Assembly (NCBI GenBank): GCA_030765055.1
Contig: CM060953.1
Span: 179,468,709 to 179,532,708 of the forward strand
From: Mantis religiosa
Taxonomy: Eukaryota; Arthropoda; Insecta; Mantodea; Mantidae
Reading direction: 5' to 3'
DNA length: 64,000 bases
The notes under the pieces are model-generated. The model was given only the letters and a program-made list of their open reading frames with translations, ran no database searches and was not told the origin of the DNA. The position numbers and the translations under genes were made by a program. Of this stretch, positions 31,851 to 44,055 are shown one piece after another (the first letter of the stretch is position 1; every line of letters starts with the position of its first letter).

Positions 31851-32049
31851 AAGTTTATATGCATCCCACTATACATAGCCGTGCCTGGATAAAGGTTGGA
31901 TGTTTTATGCCGCTCAGCGATTGGAACACCAGTAAACCAACATTACTGATGGGGGATGCGTGATGCTGACCAATTCATCTCGTATCAACTGAATGATCGT
32001 CTATCTGCCGTGAACATGAGTACATGGGGTCCACACTACGGCCAGCCAC

Positions 32050-32108
32050 TAATTATTGTTATTGTTATTATCATCATCATCACCATTACCATTATCATTA
32101 TTAATCAT
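32050..32108. repeat. Compound trinucleotide microsatellite
   Basis: Mixed TTA/TCA/CCA units, such as ATTATTGTTATTG and ATCATCATCATCACC, lie shortly before the long AAT array. Confidence 0.8.
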
Positions 32109-32190
32109 TTTTCATCCTGCGGTTTCAAATCTCAAAATTTAATACGAGAATAGGACTTTCGGGTTGTTTCGTCACACCAGCGCCTTGAGC

Positions 32191-32574
<384 letters not shown>

Positions 32575-34246
32575 CGGGGTTTTATTGTAAGCTAGATAAG
32601 GTGTTATGAACTGTCTACCATGTAAATGATTGAGGTTAGACAGATCATTTTATGAAAATCTTAAATGATCTGTTACGCTATTGGCTTCGAAACGCCTGTC
32701 TACAGAAACATTATACAGCATTCATTTCTTAGTTGAAGGTTACGCTCCTTCTACCTTACGTAGGTGGTAGGTGAAGAACTAAACTGTAATTACTGGTAAT
32801 CCATTCTCAGCTGTAGCTCCAGAGATTATATAATGAAAACGTCACACTGTTTTACATTGTCTGCCCGGTAAATGCCGATCTGCAGCCATTTCCAAGTTAG
32901 AGTAACTTCAGTCATTAATATTCATACAGCCAGAGGAAAACAGCTATTCATTGTCACAGAATATTACAATAAGTGTCTGGAAGAGATGTCCTGCCCTATT
33001 ATTCACTCACCCTGAATGGCTGGAACCAACCCGAATCTTAATTAAATAACTTGTTCAACTTCACAGCATAATTAATAGCTTCCTTGGGCGCAAACACAGT
33101 AAAATATATAGTGCTATATTTCAAACATCTAACCAGTTCAGAAATCTTGGAGTGATTCACTTTTGGTTCGAATTTGATACAGTAGCATACAAACTTTTAG
33201 GCAAATCTCTAAGATTTAATTTCTTTGCCAATGGTAGCATGACTGCCATTATAAGAAGAACAGCACTTATGTGTCATTGCAAACAGCGCTTGCTATTCAC
33301 GTATGGGATCTACCAAAGTTACGACAAAAACATTTTCAAAGGAAACTTTCCAGTTCAGCCTACTCCTTACGTGGCACAAATTTCTTTAGTTTTGATTTTC
33401 TTAGAATGTATATAATACAATTTTATTTGTAGACCACACTGCTCTGTTCAGTAGTCTGGGAAATTAGTTCAGGTCCAGTACAGGTGTTTTTATATCAAAA
33501 GAAATCCATAAGAAGTTTAGCAGGGGAAAACAAACAGATAGATGTAGGGAACTGTTTTTATAATTTACGAATTTTGTCTGTACTGAGTCTTTATATTAAA
33601 ATACAAACTTAGTACAAGTAAAACAAAACCTAGAGCAACACTCACAAATGTCAGATATACATGAACCATGGTAAACCGTACCAGACACCAGAAACCATTG
33701 TAAATTACATATAACTTCATTCCGATTGAATAAACGTACAGAAAGTCATTTATATAAACACTTTATAGTACATTGCGATACTTACGTGCTTATCACATTA
33801 GTATCGCAATATACTATTAACAAGTTAAATATTTACACTAAAGATGTTTTTATTAAACTACAATTAGTCATAAATTGGCGTATTTCCAAAGCTTTTTATG
33901 ATTGAAAGAGTTCTTAGAAATAAACCCCGAATTATAAACGAAGACAAAACACTATCAATATTTGTAACACCGAACAAAAGACTGTTTTCAGTAAATTAAA
34001 TGCCAGGTAGGGAGATGGCGTGAGTATAGAAAATTAATTTGTCAAAGAAACGTAACTACATAATTTGATGATCAAGCTGTATAGATCTCTGCTTCTTAAG
34101 CCGACGGATCTCCATTTCTTAGAACTTGAATCCTGTGATATAAGATTCTAGTGTCATTCTGGCATATGGGATTCTGGTCTCTAGTAATTTTAGGGTTTTT
34201 TGGTGTAAAACTATTTGTCTAAATATGTTACACTTTTATGTAAATG
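32575..34246. other. Unannotated AT-rich stretch
   Basis: The 87-codon frame at 33152-33415 is unrecognised. No repeat or gene is supported. Confidence 0.5.
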
Positions 34247-34261
34247 TATAAGTTGTAGTAA

Positions 34262-35347
34262 ACGCCCCTTCAGCGTCACCAAAGAAGACATCTCTTCCAC
34301 CTCACACCCCATTCACGCAGGGGTACCCCAAGGGAGTGTCCTTGGCCCTCTGCTTTTCCTCATTTACATCAACACCTTGCCCTCCTATCAAGGCTGTACG
34401 CTGTACCAGTATGCTGACGATACCGCCATAACCACCGCCTCCACACGTCATCAGGTAGTTGTAGATCGACTACAACGATACGCAGATAACCTCACAATAT
34501 GGTTCAATACTTGGCGCCTCACTGTGAACCCTATCAAGTCACAGGCTATCACCTTCACAAGGCGCTTGGAGGCTGATGTTCCTGAACTTCGTATTGCTGG
34601 TGGGTCTGTCCACTGGTCCACCACAGTCATATATCTTGGCGTCACACTGGACCAGAAACTCACCTGGAAGGCCCACATCGACACCGTATACAGCAAGGTG
34701 GCTCGCAAGATGGCACTTCTCTACCCCTAATGCCACCGAAACTCTACCATGTCACTTTCCAACAAACTACTTCTGTATACACAAGTTCTCCGTCCTGTCC
34801 TCACCTATGCCTGCCCAGTGTGGGCCACTGCCGCAAAATCTCACATGTACCTCCTCCAAACCCTTCAAAACCGCTTCCTTCGTACCGCTTTTAATGCCGA
34901 CTGGTACATTCCTAACACCAACATCCACCGTGACCTTTCGTTTACACTCCTCACAGACTACATGCTCTCCCTTTAACAAAAATTCTTTGACTCTCTTCCA
35001 CATAACTTCAACGCCTTCATCCGCGGCCTCGGGGAGTACGATATTGACCCCGGGGAGCGTTACAAGCATCCCAGGCTCCTCCTACATCGACCCTAAATAT
35101 CATCATCCCCTGAAAGCAATAAATAACTCATCATCTCTCTAAATTATCATCATATCTCCAACTTCTTCTACAGCTTCTCATAAACTCAACCCCTACTCTA
35201 ACATCCCTACCACAATGCCACCGTCTACCACCGTCTTTACTTCAAAGTTCATCTTTCAACCAGTAAAGGACCTAGTCCTGGAATGGTATCTGTCGGAAGG
35301 CCCCACTACCTTTGGTGGGATCCCCTTCCAACGACAATTTCGCTCGT
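34262..35347 (+). mobile_element. 5'-truncated LINE with 15-bp target duplication
   Basis: TATAAGTTGTAGTAA at 34247-34261 and 35348-35362 flanks the block exactly. The 3' end (CAATTTCGCTCGT) has no poly(A). It is the C-terminal half of a Jockey-like reverse transcriptase plus a short 3' untranslated region. Confidence 0.9.
34283..35093 (+). pseudogene. Jockey-like reverse transcriptase, C-terminal half
   Basis: The frame includes the GVPQGSVLGPLLF block, the catalytic YADDT box (about 34400), WRLTVNPIKSQ and YLGVTLDQKLTW, then the C-terminal PVLTYACPVWATAA segment. In-frame stops at 34728 (TAA) and 34974 interrupt a single reading frame, which continues to about 35093. The N-terminal reverse-transcriptase fingers and the endonuclease are absent because of 5' truncation. 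This is a dead copy. Confidence 0.9.
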
Positions 35348-35362
35348 TATAAGTTGTAGTAA

Positions 35363-35833
35363 TTGATATGTACATTATTTTTCGAAATTAAGTCTGACAA
35401 AGTCTATCATATTTTATTATTCATTTTCCAAATAAAACCCCTATTTTACCAGTAAGGCATGTTAGGGTTCTAGTTAAAATAACACACAAATACAAAGATC
35501 AAAGTATCTGGACATGATAATAGTTAAAACGATTTAGAAATTGGGCCAATAAAGTGCTCAAAAGCTGAAGTGTAACAGTTTTTAAAGAACACATTAATCA
35601 CCGGTGTTTGAAGGCTTGCATTGCAATATCAAAGATGTTGTATAAGATTATATCTCTTTCTTGATGTTGTTATTGATTATATTATTCATATCGTAATAAT
35701 GTAATGCCCAATGACTAATAAATATCTTATATCTTATATCTTACTTTTCTAGAAAGTCCATGTAACATATTAGATTTTTTTTTTGTTTCATTCCTACATT
35801 TGCATCTAAAATTAAAGAGTATTTTTTAAATTA
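35363..35833. other. Unannotated stretch
   Basis: It contains a small (ATCTTAT)-type repeat at about 35722-35746 and nothing else recognised. Confidence 0.5.
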
Positions 35834-36029
35834 AGGTCTTCCAACGCTAAGCCATATCGGACGATGAATGAAGTGGGTAAAATGATGCTCAAATGAACTT
35901 GGGTCCATTGATCTTTCAAAATAAGGGAAAACCTCGAAAAAACCTTATCCAGATAACTCACCTTTCAAACTCGGGACCTTCTGAGCGTGAGGCAGACACG
36001 CCACCTTGCTACTGAGGCGGGGGGGGGGG
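35834..36029 (-). mobile_element. SINE-A copy f (degraded)
   Basis: Minus-strand copy with internal deletions and a decayed B box. The head reads into a run of ten or more G residues (CCGAGGCGGG extended), possibly a local expansion. Confidence 0.85.
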
Positions 36030-36691
36030 ATTAAAGAATTCTAATGAACACTTTGGAATTAGCTTATGGTCCAATACAAAACAAGTGTTTTAAATAGTTT
36101 CACACAGCACGTGCGATATACAATATTTGTGTGCAACAGCCGCTGATAACATGTTCTTTGTTCAGGTCGAGGGCAGATGGTCGCCCTTCACGCTTGGCGC
36201 CACATCACAGATGGAAGACAGGAGGAGATTTCCGATCCTAAGGCAAGCCGGAAGAACCTCTACAAGCGGCGCAAAGGATCTAAGATGACGGAAAATTGGG
36301 TGCCGAGACTTCAGAAAGCCCAATACTGTTGGTGGGGTTCCCAAGGGCTCAACTGGAGCGCTAAGGCAAACTTACGATCCTCTGGGAAATCTACAGCGTG
36401 TGTATCTTTGTCCGTTGTTATTCCTTTTCGCGTTACTTTTCCTCTGTGCTTCTCCTAACCCTATTTCGTTTTCAGGCGACTAAGGTCTTCAACATTATTT
36501 AAATATCAGTGTGTACATAGAGTCGATTACTTCAACAACTTCCAGAAAACGAAATCTCTCTTCTAGACTTTGTAATGATATGCATTTTAGAATGGGTGAA
36601 ATGTTCAGCAGATATACAGAAATTGCATGTAAAAATGGAAATTCTGTTTCATAAGAGTCTTTAAATTTACAACTGTTCCTATATTTAAAAA
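36030..36691. other. Unannotated stretch
   Basis: The 93-codon frame at 36177-36458 is paired with a minus shadow. No motif is recognised. Confidence 0.45.
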
Positions 36692-37012
36692 CTTAACGTC
36701 CTCCAAGGATTAGCCATATCGGACGATGAATTCAATAAAATGGGTCAAATTATACTCATATGAGTCCAAGGTCAATAGAGCTTAGAGCTACCAGACTTGC
36801 ATCTTTCAGGATAAGGGAAAACCTTCTAAGTCATATCGGACGATGAATGAAATGATGTTCAAATGAGTAAGGGTACATAGGGCTAAGAGTTACCAGACAT
36901 TCATCTTTCAGGTTACGGGTAAACCACGGCATAAACCTTATTCAGATAACTCGTCCTCATCAAGATTCGAACTTGAGAACTCTTGAATCTGGGGCAGGCA
37001 CGCTACCGCCTA
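36692..37012 (-). mobile_element. SINE-A copy g with duplicated 3' half
   Basis: The 3' half of the SINE (36694-36826) is followed by a second 3' half that continues to the tRNA head (36827-37012). This is a head-less partial copy fused to a more complete one. The head CCCGCCTCGG is lost. Confidence 0.85.
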
Positions 37013-37059
37013 TTTTACAACTTCTTTCTGTCACAGATGCTGAAATTCGCGCGCGCGCG

Positions 37060-37296
37060 TTTTTAATTTGCGTCCTCCAACGTTAAGTAATATCGGACGA
37101 TGCATGAAATGGGTGCAAGGATGCCCAAAAGAGTCCGTTGTTCATGGAGTTTACAATTTCCCGACATTCATCTTTCAGGATACGGGAAAATTCCGGGAAA
37201 GAACCTTATCCAGGTAACTCACCCAAACCGAAATTCAAACCTGGGACCTCTTGAACGTGAGACAGACACGCTACCATCTACGCCACCGAGGTGGGC
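37060..37296 (-). mobile_element. SINE-A copy h
   Basis: Full-length minus copy from CGTCCTCCAACG to the head CCACCGAGGTGGGC, moderately diverged. A short GC dinucleotide run (CGCGCGCGCG) lies just to its left. Confidence 0.9.
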
Positions 37297-37620
37297 GAAA
37301 TTCTTGCTGATACCCACATAAAATGTATTAAAACAAAGAATACCAGTACGTTATATTTTAGGCATCATAACATGAACCATAAACAAAAACTATCACAAAA
37401 GATGGGAAACACCCCGCAGCCCCAGAATGCGATGGAGACGATTCAAGTGAGTGAGTTAACATTAAAGTTCACACTGGCCATTGTTGAATTTTCGTCCCCA
37501 TTTACTGCTATGAGGGTGGGTCAAAAAGTAATGCCTCCTATTTTTTTCTCTTTTAATTACCAAGAAAATGAATCCAATTTACATAGCTTGAAAACTACAA
37601 CAATTAAGATTAATTTGTCA

Positions 37621-38710
37621 CTATTCAATATAATCTCCGTCCTTTTCCACAGTTTTGGTCCACCTTTTAACCAGGGCATGTACTCCAGTGTGGTACAACA
37701 CACGGTCTTGCTTCCTAAGCCATTGACGCACGGACGTTTTCACAGCCTCCTCATCCTCAAAATGAATCCCACGATGAGCTTCCTTTAGTAGCCCGATCAG
37801 ATGGAAGTCTGATGGTGCCAGGTCAGGGCTGTATGGGGGGTGAGGTAAGACTTGCCATCCCAATTTTTCAATTTCTGCAGTGCTGTAACAGCTGGTGTGT
37901 GGTCTTGCATTGTCATACAAAAGAAGAACATCCGCCATAGTTTTTGTTGGGTGAACTCGACGAAGACGTGCTGTCAGCCATTTGAGGGTTCTGACGTATT
38001 GGACACAATTTATTGTGCATCCTCGCGCCAAAAAAATCAATCATAAGCACACTTTCCCTGCCGACCGCTGAGTTTTGATTTTTTTTTCTTTTTTTTCCCC
38101 CCCTTTGGTGAAGTTGTGTGATGCCATTCCATTGAGTGCATCTTTGATTTAGTTTCAAACAAATGAACCCACGTTTCGTCTCCAGTAATAATTTTTTCCA
38201 GAAACTCCTCTCCCTCCAAATTGAAGCGCTGCAAGTGTTCGGAGGCTATTGTTTTCCGTGTTTCTTCGGTTTGGGCGGTTAACATTCTTGGTATCCCACG
38301 TGAACAAACTTTTGAGTAACACAGTTGTTGAATAATTTGTCATCACACTGCCTGTACTGAGGGAGGTAATGCGACACAATTCACCTGTTGTTTTGTCCGA
38401 TATGACTTAACGTTGGAGGACGTAAAAATTATCATCATCACCTGTTGTTACCCGGCGATCACCAAGAATGTCGTCATCGAATGGATGAATGTTGTATGGA
38501 GTCACTGCCGCTTCGCTTTTCATCTGCCAATGGTGTTTGCCCTTCAGCTTCGTTATAGCGACGAGCCCATCGTCTAACAGTGCTGACATCCACCGTTACA
38601 TCACCATACACATTTTTTAGCCTTTTGTGAATGCGAATTGGCGTTTCACTTTCCGCAGTCAAAAATTCAATCACAGAACGCTGTCTAATACGACTGCGGA
38701 TGTCAGCCAT
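37621..38710 (-). pseudogene. Mariner (DD34D) transposase pseudogene
   Basis: The N-terminal part at 38474-38710 begins MADIRSRIRQR and contains the helix-turn-helix RIHKRLKNVYGDVTVDVSTV. The central part (38037-38380) holds ITGDETWVHLFETKSK with the first Asp. The C-terminal part (37621-38040) has LLYDNARPH and DLAPSDFHL, with 34 residues between the second and third Asp. Several frameshifts and a 57-bp SINE-plus-duplication insertion at 38393 disrupt it. All three catalytic Asp residues remain. Similar genes are often annotated in insects as SETMAR-like. Confidence 0.9.
38393..38437 (+). mobile_element. 5'-truncated SINE-A insertion in mariner, 12-bp target duplication
   Basis: Only the last 30 bases of the SINE (CCGATATGACTTAACGTTGG plus AGGACGTA) and a short ATCATC tail inserted. 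TCACCTGTTGTT at 38381-38392 and 38438-38449 flanks it exactly. It fixes the order: mariner first, SINE later. Confidence 0.92.
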
Positions 38711-38934
38711 TTTGCAAGAGGATGTACTGCTACCACCTGTTGACTTAGGAAGTTACTACTGCAGGGGATTGGAGAAGAAGGTTTGAGGAATTGCGCCAAA
38801 TTCAAAGTGTTCACATAACTTACTTATTTAAGGAAAAAATAGGAGGCATTACTTTTTGACCCCCCCCCCTCGTACTTATAAAAGTTCACTAATAGTCAAT
38901 GAAATTTTAAATTGCATCCCAGGTATTTTGTCAC

Positions 38935-39170
38935 GATGTGATAGACGCACAGATAAAGTTCTGGTCTACCATCAGTGCGGTACTCTCAGTCTATACCCTT
39001 AACCTACAATAGAACCCAATTTAGCGCTTTGATATGTCTGTGGTGAAAATCTGTAACACCAAATCTGCCCCAAAGCCGTAAAAACGCCTCCTATGTCGTA
39101 AAGTCGTAAAAAGGCCTCCACTTCCGTACACTTTACGGGGAAGTGCGCAATGTTATGGTCTGTCACGGTT
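38935..39170 (+). repeat. Unclassified dispersed repeat, copy 2
   Basis: Diverged relative of 43838-44055 and 14893-15024. Landmarks are GATAGACGCACAGATAAAG, GGTGAAAATCT, AAAGCCGTAAAAACGCCTC and TACACTTTACGG. Non-coding. Confidence 0.6.
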
Positions 39171-39999
39171 TATTATTCTAAACCTTAAAGCTTTGCTTGG
39201 TGATATCATAGCGGTTTCGCAGACGTTGCAGAAATTACTGAAGTCAAAATGTTTAGGAGACGTAAACATCTAGATACACTTAATTATTAAAAGTAACATA
39301 AAATGCAATATATGAAACATCAGTAACTATATTACGTCTCGTATCCTTATAGTAAACCAGTTTTGGTAGTTCGCCGGTCCCACGGTCACACTTAGGTGCA
39401 CCGCTCTAACAGTTGCCTAGCGTGTCATGGGAAATAGCCATCGAAGTATTCCTCCAGAATGGAGGGTTTTCTGTAAGTATGCACATGTCGTTATTGCTGT
39501 TAATAATGTTAAAAAAAAGAAACATTTTATGATTACGAAATTTGGTAGAGGCAATCCAATTACCTACCAATTACACATGACCTTTTTTCATTAAAATGTG
39601 TGGCTTAGTAATGCACATAACAAAATCTAAACCCCTCTTTATACGAAATATCATTTGTTTTAACTAAGCAACCACAAGAGGCAGCCAAACATCCATTAGT
39701 TTTTATGTCCATCTTTTCCTACTGGAGCGGCGCCTATATCACTTGCTTGAATACTTCTAATTATCTTATTTTCCAAATAAGCTCGACTGTAATAAAAATG
39801 TACTTTAAAAAGGCAATGATGTAGTTATACAAATGAGAGTGCGGATTTGAATCCACCAACTTTTTGCTGTGATACGACGCATTCATGAGATTCAGAAACG
39901 AACTTCCCTAATGCTTGGTCACTTGAACTTGGTTTATGGTTCACTTGCAGAAAACGAAGAAGATAGGATAAAGTGACAGAAGACAAAAAGTTGGGCACC
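39171..39999. other. Unannotated stretch
   Basis: Nothing recognised. Confidence 0.5.
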
Positions 40000-40013
40000 G
40001 CTGATTTACATTT

Positions 40014-40714
40014 TTATACAATTTTTTATTGATCGATCAGCAGTACAATGCTTTACAGATCAGAGTGAAAAGAAGGTAACATTACAATAAGAACAATAAC
40101 ACTCAGGGGTAGGCTAACAGGCCGCCCCCTAACTACATTAAGTTAGAACTCCAATAATACTCTCTGAGAAATTATGTCAACATTGAAGATGTAAGACAGA
40201 CATCAAGCACTAGAATCACTCGAATCAGATGTATCACTTAGAAGCAGGCCCTGTGGTAGTCTCCTCTTCAAGCGTGAGGGCTGGCGCGTGCGGACGCCGA
40301 TGTTATAATGCACAGCTCCTGGAACTTCTTGCAGCGTGGAAAAGAAACGACGAGCGATCCTGCGAATGTAGTCGTGAAGAGGTAACAGTCCTAGTTCATG
40401 ATGGAGCTGCTGATTACGGATGAACCATGGAGCGTTGATAGCGATGCGCATGAAGCGATTCTGTATGACCTGAAGGCGACGCAGATGACGTGTGTGCGGC
40501 CCTCCACACTTGGCAGGCATATGTAATAAGCGGACGAACGAGTGATTTGTAGAGTAACAATGAAGACTGTAGGCCGAGGCTGGAACGGCGATATAACAGA
40601 GGTGAGAGTTTTTTTAAAGTCGCCCGGAGGCCAGTGATATAAGACGATCGATATGAGCACGCCAGGTCAGTCGAGAGTCCAAAAGCACCCCAAGGTATTT
40701 AACGGGAGTTGTAT
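40014..40714 (-). mobile_element. 5'-truncated LINE with 14-bp target duplication
   Basis: GCTGATTTACATTT at 40000-40013 and 40715-40728 flanks the block. The 3' end, at the left, is A-rich on the minus strand. The content is the C-terminal part of a Jockey-like reverse transcriptase. Confidence 0.9.
40203..40712 (-). pseudogene. Jockey-like reverse transcriptase, C-terminal piece
   Basis: The frame starts with VKYLGVLLDSRLTWRAHIDRL and, after a break near 40610, continues as PHTRHLRRLQVIQNRFMRI and LHHELGLLPLHDYI. The YADD catalytic box is missing through truncation. It is distinct from the LINE families at 34, 42 and 50 kb. Confidence 0.82.
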
Positions 40715-40728
40715 GCTGATTTACATTT

Positions 40729-41379
40729 GAGTTCTATTATTTCGTTACTTGTTAATAGCCATGTCTAAGGTAACATTTCTGTTGTTTCCAACGCTGCCCG
40801 CTTGACCTATGAAATTACGGAGAAGCATTATTGGCTGGAGGTGTCCTAAAGACGTACCTAATGCGTTACCTCCAATCTAGGATGAAGACGCTATTGTTAA
40901 AATCTTGAACTACTAGTTGGAAATCAAACCACAAAGCTCCGAGGACCATCACCAAGCTTTCTGGGTAATTTAAAGTGATTGATAAAGATTAATAAAACAA
41001 TAAGAGAATGGTAAAAATCATAGTACCTACTCTTATCTGAAAGTGTACTACTACTGGCGGATATCCAGAAAATCGTGAGAGGTAACCTACTGAAATCAAA
41101 ACACTTGATGGCCTCCCTTGTCTAGCAAAGCACAATAATGTTACAAAGTCAGGCAATTTAGGATGCCTAAAACGTTCAGTGTAGAAAATAAGGAAAACTT
41201 CAATGCAAAATACGTAAATGGGAATTTGGTTTTATAAGAATAGTTGAAGAGCTCATATTCTTCTTGGTACAACAATAAACATGTATTAAAACAAACACCA
41301 CTTAGACCCTATACTGTCACATTGCCGCCATCGCGGGATAAGCCGTGTAGGAGTGATCGAGAATCGGGGAACTGCTCCA
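40729..41379. other. Unannotated stretch
   Basis: Nothing recognised. Confidence 0.5.
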
Positions 41380-41560
41380 CCATATTGTTTATTGCCAATG
41401 CGAGTAGCCAGCGACACGTGCCTTACATTGGGTGGCCAATAGTTGACGCCTCGAAGATGGAAGCGAATCTGCCCTCAAGGACAGCCAATAGCTGACATCA
41501 CGAAAAGATCGTTCGAGACTGTAATTCGAGAGGTTTCCATAGCTAGAAATTTCTCGCCAT
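41380..41560 (+). repeat. Unclassified CpG-containing repeat, copy 2
   Basis: Shares a 31-bp identical stretch (41510-41540) with the reverse complement of 17505-17535, plus weaker flanking similarity. CCAATAG motifs occur at 41431 and 41485. Class unknown. Confidence 0.55.
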
Positions 41561-42177
41561 CCGGCGGCGTATAATAACTGATGTGATTTCTGCCACAATA
41601 CAGAAATATATTGTGACTTTGTAGGTTCTTTAAATTAAATGTCTAGTTTGCAGAAAATCAAAATGCTCTTTGTTTCAGTAGAAACACACTTTTTTCAACC
41701 CTTCCAGGCTCTAAAAATAACGTTTCATACACACAGTAGTCTCCGGTTGCTTCACCACACATAAACAAAAGAATTACCCGCGGCACACTTCAAATAACTG
41801 CACGCACACAATTACAGCTCAACTTGCAACTGCGGTTAAGTTCAAATGTTCACACACTGCACATCTGCAACTCCATTCACTCACTCGCTACTCCAGCAGA
41901 CCAGCAGAAGAGTCGAGTCGCCCAGGTTTACCTGGATGGAGTGTTTGCTGCCCAGCACCTAGCCGCTTATTGCGTCTTTATCTGGGCAGTATAAAAGAGT
42001 TATCTTTTGTTTCAGGCGTTTGTTTTCGGCAGTGGATATATCTAGCCTTTTCCGCGCTGTCGCCCCGTAGGGGTTGTGCGCCCAGTGCTGGCTGCGCTCT
42101 TCCGCCTGCCTGGGAGGCATCTGAGCACAGTCCGCTTAACAGGCTAGAGGGAAAGGAACAGTGTTTAGGTATTGAGT

Positions 42178-43260
42178 TTACCAAGCCCATTTCTGGGCTT
42201 GGGAGGTTGAAGTCAGGGGAATGTGGCCCCGTTCAGTTCTAGTTACCCAAAGCATGTTTGGGTAGCTCGGTCGGCGGCGAGGAGCCCTGTGGTCGTAACG
42301 GCCAAGGGTGTTCACCAGTATGTTTGGATGGGAGTCCAGCTTATCGTAAATGGTGCGGGATCTCTCACGGTCCACGTCCACGATGTACGGGACCCCGGAG
42401 TAGGTATGAAGGATGTGGGACTGGAATCTACGCCCGGTATCGTAGATCATGCGCAGTGCCCTGTTCAGGAAGCGCTGTATAGTGGTCGAAGCCGCTGATC
42501 CCCAGACTTCGCAGCCGTACAGAATCAGGGGCGGTATAATCGCCCGATACAGGCGTAGTTTGAGGTGCGTTGGCATGGTGGATTTGAGAATTGGGTATAA
42601 CTGCATTAGCGCTGCATGCCCTTGTCCGGCTTTGACCCGGACGTGAGGTGCGTAGGTGAGACCGCGATCGAGGTGGACGGCAAGGTATTTGGCAGTGGGA
42701 ACCCAAGGGATTTTCCTCTGCCTCAACCTCAGCGACCAATCCGGTCACATAGCTCGGACCTTAGCCAGGAGAGGAGCAGAGCTCTTCTCGGGGCTAATGG
42801 CCATCCTCCACTTCTCACTCCAACGGCCAATGGCTCGGAGCTGGCGCTGCAGCGGAGGATGACAATATCTTAGGTTTTTCTTATGTGCCATTATAAGGAC
42901 GTCGTCAGCATACTGGCACGTAACAGTCTGTGGTTCTAAGGGGAAGTCAGACATGTAGGCCGCAAAGAGTAACGGGGACAGTACACTGCCCTCCGGGACT
43001 CCCGCGGCTATTGGTCTGATAGATGACATTCGTCCTTCCACTCTCACCCTGAACGTGCGGTCTCTGAGGAAACTACTAATCAGGGCGAGATAGGGAGGAG
43101 GTACGTTGGCCTCCCTGAGTTTGTATAGTAGGCCTTGGTGCCAGGTTGTGGCAAAGGCTTTTTCTACGTCTAGCAGCACCGCGACTGTCTTGAGGTTTTC
43201 CTGGAATCCCAGGGCTGTCCTCTCGGCCAGACGCAGAAGCTGTAGGGTCGTGGTCCACAA
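42178..43260 (-). pseudogene. Jockey-like reverse transcriptase, 5'-truncated, one stop
   Basis: A single minus frame of 361 codons runs from LLRLAERTALGFQ through the DVEKAFATTWH block, GVPEGSVLSPLLF, the YADDV catalytic box, YLAVHLDRGLTY and PLILYGCEVWG to the C-terminal segment. It is broken only by a TGA at 42745-42747. The endonuclease and N-terminal fingers are missing. The 3' untranslated region continues to about 41940, where AGCGGCTAGG is shared with the 62-63.5 kb copy, so both belong to one family. The 5' break falls near 43265, about 100 bp from a CT array. Confidence 0.93.
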
Positions 43261-43370
43261 GGCGCCATTTATATTCGAGCCTCTGTTTCTCGAAAGCTAC
43301 CGAAGTCACACGATTCTTTGTGGTGTAGCGAGAACACATGGAACTATCTCTGTCTCTTTCTACCTCTGTT

Positions 43371-43482
<112 letters not shown>

Positions 43483-43837
43483 CAAGAGTGCCGCTCCGCG
43501 CCCACGAGCTGGCCGCTCTATCTTTCTTTCCTGCACGCGCGTAGCTCTCTTGTCTCTTTTGCACGGGCCCACCGCGCTTGCCGCAACAATGCGTCGCCAC
43601 AATATCTAATCCATAGTTTATACTTCATAACATGAACTGTAAACAAAATATGTTAGAAAAAATCGGCATACTGCTTACTCGTCATAGGAATAAGAAATAT
43701 TCGTGAGGGAGTTCACTTATTATTCACGTAGTCTAGTGCCAATTTTCTGTTAGCTACTAGAACGGGTGCAACTAAATTTTAAATCCGAATGCTAAATTTG
43801 TTGCAGCCACGTGAATGGAACCACGATATGATTGCAT

Positions 43838-44055
43838 GATAGATACAGATAAGCTCTGGCCTATCACAGAATTGCGCACCAATGACAGCGGTACATTCAC
43901 TGTAATGCAGTATACGATTTACAGTTTTGTCATGTCCGGTGAAAATCTCTAACATTACGAAACTGCTCACAAAGCCGTAAAAACTCTCTTTACGGTAAGG
44001 TAGTAAACAGGCCACGTACATTTGACGGACAAACGGAAATGTTCGTAAGTATTTT
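43838..44055 (+). repeat. Unclassified dispersed repeat, copy 3
   Basis: Relative of 38935-39170 in the same order: GATAGATACAGATAAGCTC, GGTGAAAATCTCTAACATTAC, AAAGCCGTAAAAAC, GGACAAACGG. Non-coding. Confidence 0.6.

Larger units (their letters stand above)
37511..38872 (-). mobile_element. Mariner transposon with TIRs and TA duplication
   Basis: The ends share a roughly 33-bp inverted repeat with core GGTCAAAAAGTAATGCCTCC, flanked by TA at 37509-37510 and 38873-38874. The 1.36-kb length is typical for mariner. The right end contains a C run. Its gene is broken and holds a SINE fragment. Confidence 0.93.

Noticed and set aside
34576..35142. 188-codon plus frame overlapping the LINE at 34-35 kb
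   Set aside because: Its proline/threonine-rich product is an alternate-frame shadow of the reverse transcriptase.
43261..43275. GCCATTTATAT next to both the 43.2 kb and 54.6 kb LINE breakpoints
   Set aside because: The match is short and no matching duplicate was found at the other ends; likely chance.
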